37,021 nucleotides of DNA from Candidatus Blautia stercoripullorum (GTDB lineage Bacteria > Bacillota > Clostridia > Lachnospirales > Lachnospiraceae). The position numbers were made by a program, and so were the translations under genes. The notes beneath the pieces were generated by a model. The model saw only the letters and a program-made list of their open reading frames with translations, ran no database searches and was not told where the DNA came from. Location: the NCBI GenBank assembly GCA_019120545.1, contig DWUX01000253.1, positions 1 through 37,021 of the forward strand, given 5' to 3'. Shown piece after piece: positions 32,003-37,021 of the stretch (position 1 is its first letter; every line of letters begins with the position of its first letter).

Positions 32003-34285
32003 ATGAAACGTGATGTAAAAAAGATAATCAGTGAAATGACTCTGGAAGAAAAAGCCGGCATGTGCTCCGGAAAGGACTTCTGGCATTTAAAAGGAGCAGA
32101 GAGGCTGGGAATCCCTGCGGTGATGGTCAGCGACGGACCTCACGGACTGCGGAAACAGGCTGAAGAGGCGGATCATCTGGGCCTGAACGAGAGTATCAAG
32201 GCTGTATGCTTCCCTACTGCCTGCGCTACCGCCTGCTCATTTGACAGGGATCTGCTGGAAGAAATGGGGGAAAGGATCGGAGATGAGTGTCAGGCAGAGA
32301 ATCTGTCTGTGATCCTGGGACCTGCAGTGAACATCAAACGTTCTCCTCTCTGCGGAAGAAACTTTGAGTATTTTTCAGAGGATCCTTATCTGGCTTCCCA
32401 GATGGCTGCAGCCCATATCAAAGGTGTGCAGTCTAAAAATGTAGGAACCTCTATTAAGCATTTTGCCGCAAACAACCAGGAGCACAGAAGAATGTCCTGT
32501 TCCTCGGAGATTGACGAAAGGACGTTAAGGGAAATCTATCTGGCAGCATTTGAAACCGCTATAAAAGAAGCAAAGCCGGATACAGTGATGTGTTCTTATA
32601 ACCGGATCAACGGAGAGTTCGCATCTGAAAATCATTGGCTGCTCACAGAAGTCCTGAGAGATGAGTGGGGATTTGAAGGCTATGTAATGTCTGACTGGGG
32701 AGCAGTCAACGACCGCGTGAAGGGCTTAAAAGCCGGACTGGAACTGGAAATGCCGGGAAGCGGCGGAAACACAGATAAAGAAATCGTAGAAGCAGTAAAG
32801 AACGGAGAACTTGAGGAATCTGTGCTGGACAGAGCGGTAGAACGGATCCTGAATATTGTTTTTAAATTTACAGATAACCGTCAGGAAGGAAAATTCGACC
32901 TGGAGGAAGACCACAAACTGGCTGCTAAAATTGCAGGGGAATCTATGGTGCTGCTGAAAAATGAAGGAGTCCTTCCTATTCCGGTTCAGGGTAAGAAGAT
33001 CGCCTTTATCGGAAAATTTGCAGAAACCCCAAGGTTCCAGGGAGGCGGAAGCTCCCACATCAATTCTTTTAAGATTACCAGCGCTTTGGAAGCGGTGAAG
33101 GATGTGGCGCAGGTGACTTACGCTCAGGGATACGACGTGAAAGAAGATGTGATAGACCAGGTTATGCTGGATCAGGCGGTAGAGGTAGCAAAGGAAGCTG
33201 ATGTGGCGGTGATTTTTGCAGGCCTTCCCGATGCTTTTGAGTCTGAAGGATACGACAGAAGTCATATGAGGATGCCGGACTGCCAGAATACTCTGATCTC
33301 TGAGATCGCAAAGGTTCAGGAAAATGTAGTAGTGGTTCTCCATAACGGATCACCGGTGGAAATGCCCTGGGCAGACCAGGTAAAGGGAATCCTGGAAGCA
33401 TATCTTGGCGGACAGGCCGTAGGGCAGGCAGAAGTGGATATCCTGTTTGGAAAAGTAAATCCAAGCGGAAAACTGGCTGAGACCATTCCTTATAAACTTT
33501 CAGATAACCCGTCTTATCTGAATTTCCCGGGGGACGGACAGAAGGTAGAATATAAAGAAGGAGTCTTTGTGGGATACCGCTATTATGACACCAAGGAGAT
33601 GCCGGTGCGCTATCCATTTGGATATGGACTGAGCTATACTACTTTTGAATATAAAGATCTTCAGCTTTCCGCTGACAAGATCAAAGATACGGATAAATTG
33701 AAAGTAAGACTGAAAGTGAAAAACACAGGAAACAGAGCGGGAAAAGAAATCGTACAGCTCTATGTGGCAGACAAGACCGGAGCTGCCAGCCGTCCTGTGA
33801 AGGAACTGAGAAATTTTGTAAAGGTAGAGCTTCAGCCTCAGGAAGAGAAAACCGTGGAAATGGAACTGGATAAGAGAAGCTTTGCCTGGTATAACACAGA
33901 GATCCATGACTGGTACGCCGCTTCCGGTGAATACGAGATCCTGGCGGCTGCTTCTTCCAGAGATATCCGGTTAAAGAAAACCGTCTATGTAGAAAGCACC
34001 AGAGAGCTGCCTATGCATATCCATATGAATACCACTATCGGAGAACTCCTGGAAAATCCAAAGACAAAAGCTGTGATCGAAGGCATGACAGACAGTCTCA
34101 TCCAGCATATGGGAGGTTCCTCTGAGGAAGAAAACAGCGCGGCTTCAGAAGCTATCACAAAAGAAATGTCGCTGAAAATGATGGAGAACTCGCCTCTTCG
34201 TTCTCTGAGAAGTTTTATGGGGATGCGTACGGAGGAAATCCAGGAACTTATCCAGAAACTGCAGAACGCGGCAGATCATCAGTAA
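32003..34285 (+). CDS. GH3-family beta-glucosidase with an extra C-terminal domain
   Basis: A 760-aa cytoplasmic glycoside hydrolase. The first barrel has VSDGPHGLR, GPAVNIKRSPLCGRNFEYFSEDP, SIKHFAANNQE and the nucleophile Asp231 in VMSDWGA. The second domain follows with MVLLKNEGVLP and FAGLPDAFESEGYDR. A fibronectin type III-like domain is at about 575-665 (GKEIVQLYVADKTGA, KELRNFVKVELQP). A C-terminal helical domain of about 85 residues ends the protein. There is no signal peptide, so it acts on imported oligosaccharides. AAGGAGCG precedes ATG 32003. It is divergent from the AraC gene and ends before a strong terminator. Confidence 0.95.
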   Translation: MKRDVKKIISEMTLEEKAGMCSGKDFWHLKGAERLGIPAVMVSDGPHGLRKQAEEADHLGLNESIKAVCFPTACATACSFDRDLLEEMGERIGDECQAENLSVILGPAVNIKRSPLCGRNFEYFSEDPYLASQMAAAHIKGVQSKNVGTSIKHFAANNQEHRRMSCSSEIDERTLREIYLAAFETAIKEAKPDTVMCSYNRINGEFASENHWLLTEVLRDEWGFEGYVMSDWGAVNDRVKGLKAGLELEMPGSGGNTDKEIVEAVKNGELEESVLDRAVERILNIVFKFTDNRQEGKFDLEEDHKLAAKIAGESMVLLKNEGVLPIPVQGKKIAFIGKFAETPRFQGGGSSHINSFKITSALEAVKDVAQVTYAQGYDVKEDVIDQVMLDQAVEVAKEADVAVIFAGLPDAFESEGYDRSHMRMPDCQNTLISEIAKVQENVVVVLHNGSPVEMPWADQVKGILEAYLGGQAVGQAEVDILFGKVNPSGKLAETIPYKLSDNPSYLNFPGDGQKVEYKEGVFVGYRYYDTKEMPVRYPFGYGLSYTTFEYKDLQLSADKIKDTDKLKVRLKVKNTGNRAGKEIVQLYVADKTGAASRPVKELRNFVKVELQPQEEKTVEMELDKRSFAWYNTEIHDWYAASGEYEILAAASSRDIRLKKTVYVESTRELPMHIHMNTTIGELLENPKTKAVIEGMTDSLIQHMGGSSEEENSAASEAITKEMSLKMMENSPLRSLRSFMGMRTEEIQELIQKLQNAADHQ

Positions 34286-34300
34286 AGAGGAAAAAAAGTG

Positions 34301-34378
34301 AGCCTGTGCCGGAAGGCACTTTGGCTGCTCAGTCTGCGCCGCTTTAAGACTTCGGTCTCAAAGCGGCGCCTCTTTTTT
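34301..34378 (+). terminator. Double-hairpin terminator after the GH3 gene
   Basis: A first hairpin (AGCC/GGCT and GTGCC-GGAA-GGCAC, 34301-34326) is followed by a very strong one: GCGCCGCTTT (34336-34345) with AAAGCGGCGC (34360-34369), inner AGAC-TTCG-GTCT, then CTCTTTTTT. The T-run touches the stop codon of the convergent GH2 gene. Confidence 0.92.
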
Positions 34379-36866
34379 ACTGTCTTCCTATGTCGTATAC
34401 GCTGCGAAGTTTCAGGCCTTCTGGGGTGCCTCTCAGGATGCGGATTCTTTTTTCGCCGCCGTTCATATCAAAGTAGTTATCTTCCAGGACCAGATCTTCT
34501 TTTTCGTTGAGGATTTCCACGCTTTTTGCGTAGGCAGAAGCTTTTACTATCAGTTCGTTTCCCTCTGCTGTAATCTGAAGCTGCGGATCTTTATAGCGGA
34601 AGTACTTGGGATAAGAAAAGATCACAGTGCCTGAAGAAAGAATTTTGTCCTTCTCCTCAATCTGGAAGCTTACATATTGTTCAAACAGATCTGCCTGGGG
34701 AAGAAACACTTTGTCAAGCCAGCAGGAAGACAGAGGAGGTACAGAGATCGGCTTTTTCTCTTCTCTGACCACTGTGGCATCGGCGTTCCTTAAAGCCCAG
34801 GTCAGGATTAGATGTTTTTCTTCTTTTGTTTCATTGGCTACGTTCAGACGGATGGATTTTTCAAATGAAAAATGCTGGCGGTTCATATCTGCGGCCGCGG
34901 TCATCCAGCTTTGCTCCTCGCAGGAGATCATAACAGGAGCAAAGAAACGCTTTGCATAGTAGTGGAGCGCTTTCCATCTGCCGTAATAGTCAATAGAAGA
35001 CCAGGAGGTAACGGGCCAGCAGTCATTGAGCTGCCAATATACGGCTCCCATACATCTCCCCCGGTTTCTGCGGAAGTGTTCCACCCCGTAACGGATGGCG
35101 TCGGCCTGAAGAAGCTGGGAAGCATATACCAGGGAAGAAAAGTCGTAAGGGTATTTGTAGGTCTGCTGGAGGTAATTCATGATCTTTCCGTTTGCTGCGT
35201 TATTTCTCTGATGTTTCTCCATTACATAGGAGAAAATATTCCAGTCCTGAGGGTCGTCGCTGATCCCTTCCTCTACAGTTTTTACAGAAGGGAAGGACTG
35301 GAAACCAAATTCGGAAAGATAGCGGAAGCCATATTTCCGATACTCAGAGAAGGGCTTGTTCCCATGCCATACCTGCCAGAAATGTACGTCCCCCCGGTTT
35401 GGATCCTGAGGATCATCAAAAGAGCCTCCGGAGGATGGGCTGGATGGCCAGTAGAAGGTTTCCGGATCATATTTCTTCAGAACCTGGGGAATGATCCGTT
35501 CATACATAAAAAGATAATCCCGGACTTCAGAAGGTTTGGAGACCCACTCCCCTTCTTTTACAAAGGATTCCATCTCATTGTTTCCGCACCATAGCCCAAG
35601 GCTGGCGTGATGACGGATCCGTTTGATATTATCTGCAAATTCATGAACAATATTATCCTCAAATTCCGGAGTCAGCTCATAGACTGAGCAGGCGAACATA
35701 AAATCCTCCCAGACAACCAGACCCAACTGGTCACAGAGATCAAAGAACTCATCATCGGGATAGTAGCCTCCGCCCCAGACACGAATAGTATTGAAATTGG
35801 CCAGTTTCGCGTCCGCCAGAAGCTGTTTCCGTTTTTTAGAGGAAATCCTTCCCAGAAGATGCTCTTCAGGTATATAGTCTCCGCCCATAGCGAAGTATTT
35901 GACACCGTTTACCATATGGGCAAAGGAAAAGCCCCAGGAATCTTTTTCCACGCACATGGTCAAAGTGCGCAGACCGATTTTTCTGCGCCAGGTGTCCAGA
36001 ATCTTTCCTTTATAGAGAAGATCTACAGAGATCTGATACAGAGGCTGGGAACCCAGACCATTGGGCCACCAAAGCTGAGGGTCTGGGATCTGTATAGATT
36101 CCGGAGCGTTTTCCAGGGTAAAAGAACTGCCGTCAGGCGCCGTGACAGTTACCTGATAAGTATAGGAAGGATCCTTTTCCAGAGCCTGGAGTTCCTCAAG
36201 AGACCGTTCTGTGCTCCATTCCCCGGCGCTGTTCAGAGAAAGGGCGAGATGAAGGGTTACTTTACTTTCTTCATGTACCTGGCGTATATATACAGAATCG
36301 ATCCTGGCTTGGGAAATACCCAGAATGGAAACGCCGCGGAAGATTCCGGCGTCCGGGAGATGAGCGCCCCAGTCCCAGCCGTACATATAGTGGGCTTTCC
36401 GGATATGGCTGAAACCTTCCCAGGCATCTTCTGTACCCCGGGTGGGGCATTGGGCAAAGGCATGGTCCGCCGCCTTTAAAGGGGAATGGAGAAGAACCTC
36501 CAGTTTGTTGGATTTTGGCTTCAGGCAGGAGCCTGGAGCAAATTCCCAGATCCGGTGCATATTAAATGTGCGTCCAAGCAGCACGCCGTTGAGATAAATG
36601 TCGGCTATGGTATCGATGCCGTCAAAGCGCAGAAGCACCTGATCCTGGCTGAAAAGTTCCGGATCTCCGTCAAAAGTGCAGCTGTAAAGAAAATCATCGT
36701 TGACTACATCTCTTACCAGATCTTCATTATCTTTCCAGTAAGGTTCAGGGATCCTGCCGTTAGCAGCCAGAACAGTGTATACACTGGTAGGCACAGAAGC
36801 ATGGAAAACTTCTGAGGAATTGCTTTTTTTCAGGCTCCAGCCGGTGTTTAAGGTTTGCTTTACCAT
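34377..36866 (-). CDS. GH2-family beta-mannosidase
   Basis: An 829-aa cytoplasmic glycosidase of the GH2 family, of the beta-mannosidase type. The N-terminal sugar-binding domain has WSLKKSN and FDGIDTIADIYLNG and the mannosidase-like RKAHYMYGWDWGAHLPDAGIFR. The barrel has FNTIRVWGGGYY, the acid/base Glu431 in WCGNNEMESF, and the nucleophile Glu519 in LSEFGFQSFP. The domain after it has AVYWQLNDCWPVTSWSSIDYYGRWKALHY. There is no signal peptide, as in other GH2 mannosidases that cut imported manno-oligosaccharides or N-glycan pieces. AGGAGGAAAG precedes ATG 36866. It is convergent with the GH3 gene and divergent from the region at the right edge. Confidence 0.95.
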   Translation of the reverse strand: MVKQTLNTGWSLKKSNSSEVFHASVPTSVYTVLAANGRIPEPYWKDNEDLVRDVVNDDFLYSCTFDGDPELFSQDQVLLRFDGIDTIADIYLNGVLLGRTFNMHRIWEFAPGSCLKPKSNKLEVLLHSPLKAADHAFAQCPTRGTEDAWEGFSHIRKAHYMYGWDWGAHLPDAGIFRGVSILGISQARIDSVYIRQVHEESKVTLHLALSLNSAGEWSTERSLEELQALEKDPSYTYQVTVTAPDGSSFTLENAPESIQIPDPQLWWPNGLGSQPLYQISVDLLYKGKILDTWRRKIGLRTLTMCVEKDSWGFSFAHMVNGVKYFAMGGDYIPEEHLLGRISSKKRKQLLADAKLANFNTIRVWGGGYYPDDEFFDLCDQLGLVVWEDFMFACSVYELTPEFEDNIVHEFADNIKRIRHHASLGLWCGNNEMESFVKEGEWVSKPSEVRDYLFMYERIIPQVLKKYDPETFYWPSSPSSGGSFDDPQDPNRGDVHFWQVWHGNKPFSEYRKYGFRYLSEFGFQSFPSVKTVEEGISDDPQDWNIFSYVMEKHQRNNAANGKIMNYLQQTYKYPYDFSSLVYASQLLQADAIRYGVEHFRRNRGRCMGAVYWQLNDCWPVTSWSSIDYYGRWKALHYYAKRFFAPVMISCEEQSWMTAAADMNRQHFSFEKSIRLNVANETKEEKHLILTWALRNADATVVREEKKPISVPPLSSCWLDKVFLPQADLFEQYVSFQIEEKDKILSSGTVIFSYPKYFRYKDPQLQITAEGNELIVKASAYAKSVEILNEKEDLVLEDNYFDMNGGEKRIRILRGTPEGLKLRSVYDIGRQ

Positions 36867-36898
36867 ATCTTTCCTCCTGACATTAAGTATTTAAAAAA

Positions 36899-36927
36899 AT
36901 TGTAGCAGAGGATACTGGAAAAAACAA
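36899..36927 (-). promoter_or_regulatory. Putative sigma-A promoter of the beta-mannosidase gene
   Basis: On the minus strand TTGTTT (36922-36927), 17 bp, TACAAT (36899-36904), about 30 bp before the start codon. Confidence 0.6.
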
Positions 36928-36951
36928 GAAATTCAAATGTTTAAAAAACAG

Positions 36952-36980
36952 TTGACAAGTATTTGCAATTATGATATGTT
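36952..36980 (+). promoter_or_regulatory. Promoter of the gene at the right edge
   Basis: TTGACA (36952-36957), 17 bp, TATGTT (36975-36980), reading rightward into the L10-type leader. Confidence 0.7.
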
Positions 36981-36986
36981 ATCAAA

Positions 36987-37021
36987 GGATTAGCTGCCGA
37001 AGACAGCAGGTGCCGTAAGGT
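36987..37021 (+). ncRNA. Start of a ribosomal protein L10 leader (rplJL regulation), cut off
   Basis: The stretch AGCTGCCGAAGACAGCAGG (36992-37010) followed by TGCCGTAAGG matches the conserved L10-binding part of the L10 leader that sits before rplJ-rplL in Firmicutes. Only the first about 35 bases are inside the window, after a good promoter. Recognised by memory of the motif. The following gene should be rplJ. Confidence 0.7.

Overview
The window looks like a stretch of a Gram-positive Clostridia genome, most likely Lachnospiraceae. The evidence is sigma-A promoters with 16-18 bp spacers, strong AGGAGG ribosome sites, tightly overlapping operons, a Dlt-type surface aminoacylation cluster, a ribosomal protein L10-type leader at the right edge, and proteins typical of gut Firmicutes (GH3 and GH2 glycosidases, FGGY kinase, UbiD/UbiX). 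The genus cannot be fixed from this sequence alone. No tRNA, rRNA, CRISPR array or intact mobile element was seen.

Layout, left to right. (1) 1-2.6 kb: the end of an ABC-transporter sugar or glycerol-phosphate binding protein, then a glycerophosphodiester phosphodiesterase and a NagD-type HAD phosphatase. Together they suggest uptake and breakdown of glycerophosphodiesters. (2) 2.6-7.7 kb: a sulfoquinovose/mannose isomerase (YihS-like), a MATE exporter whose promoter is flanked by a 14-bp inverted repeat, a uroporphyrinogen-decarboxylase-like protein with a PNPOx-like partner, and a convergent arylamine N-acetyltransferase. (3) 7.8-11.9 kb: a heterodimeric ABC exporter followed by a MarR regulator, with a near-palindrome on the promoter that may be the MarR operator.

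(4) 11.95-19.5 kb is the most interesting region. One strong promoter precedes a membrane-anchored transglutaminase-like protein, an Asp/Glu-type amino acid racemase, a DltA-like adenylating enzyme, an acyl carrier protein, an MBOAT acyltransferase, a DltD/SGNH-like membrane-anchored protein with Cys in place of the usual Ser, and a lipoprotein. It reads as a variant Dlt pathway in which a dedicated racemase supplies an amino acid that is adenylated, loaded on a carrier, passed across the membrane and attached to a surface polymer. The enzyme lacks the Cys that DltA uses to select D-alanine, so the substrate may not be D-alanine.

(5) 19.5-22.5 kb: a decayed AlbA_2-domain gene, a divergent iron-containing alcohol dehydrogenase with a possible redox operator, a DnaJ-class co-chaperone with a structured leader, and a perfect 19-bp palindrome. 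(6) 22.6-28.3 kb: an overlapping operon of UbiD decarboxylase, UbiX prenyltransferase, an LpdD-like small protein, an unknown 142-aa protein, a VWA-domain protein and a MoxR AAA+ ATPase. (7) 28.4-36.9 kb: a carbohydrate-use region with an FGGY kinase, an esterase, an AraC regulator, a GH3 beta-glucosidase and a GH2 beta-mannosidase. The esterase and the GH3 enzyme appear to share the same C-terminal helical domain. The right edge enters an L10-type leader, so rplJ/rplL probably follow.
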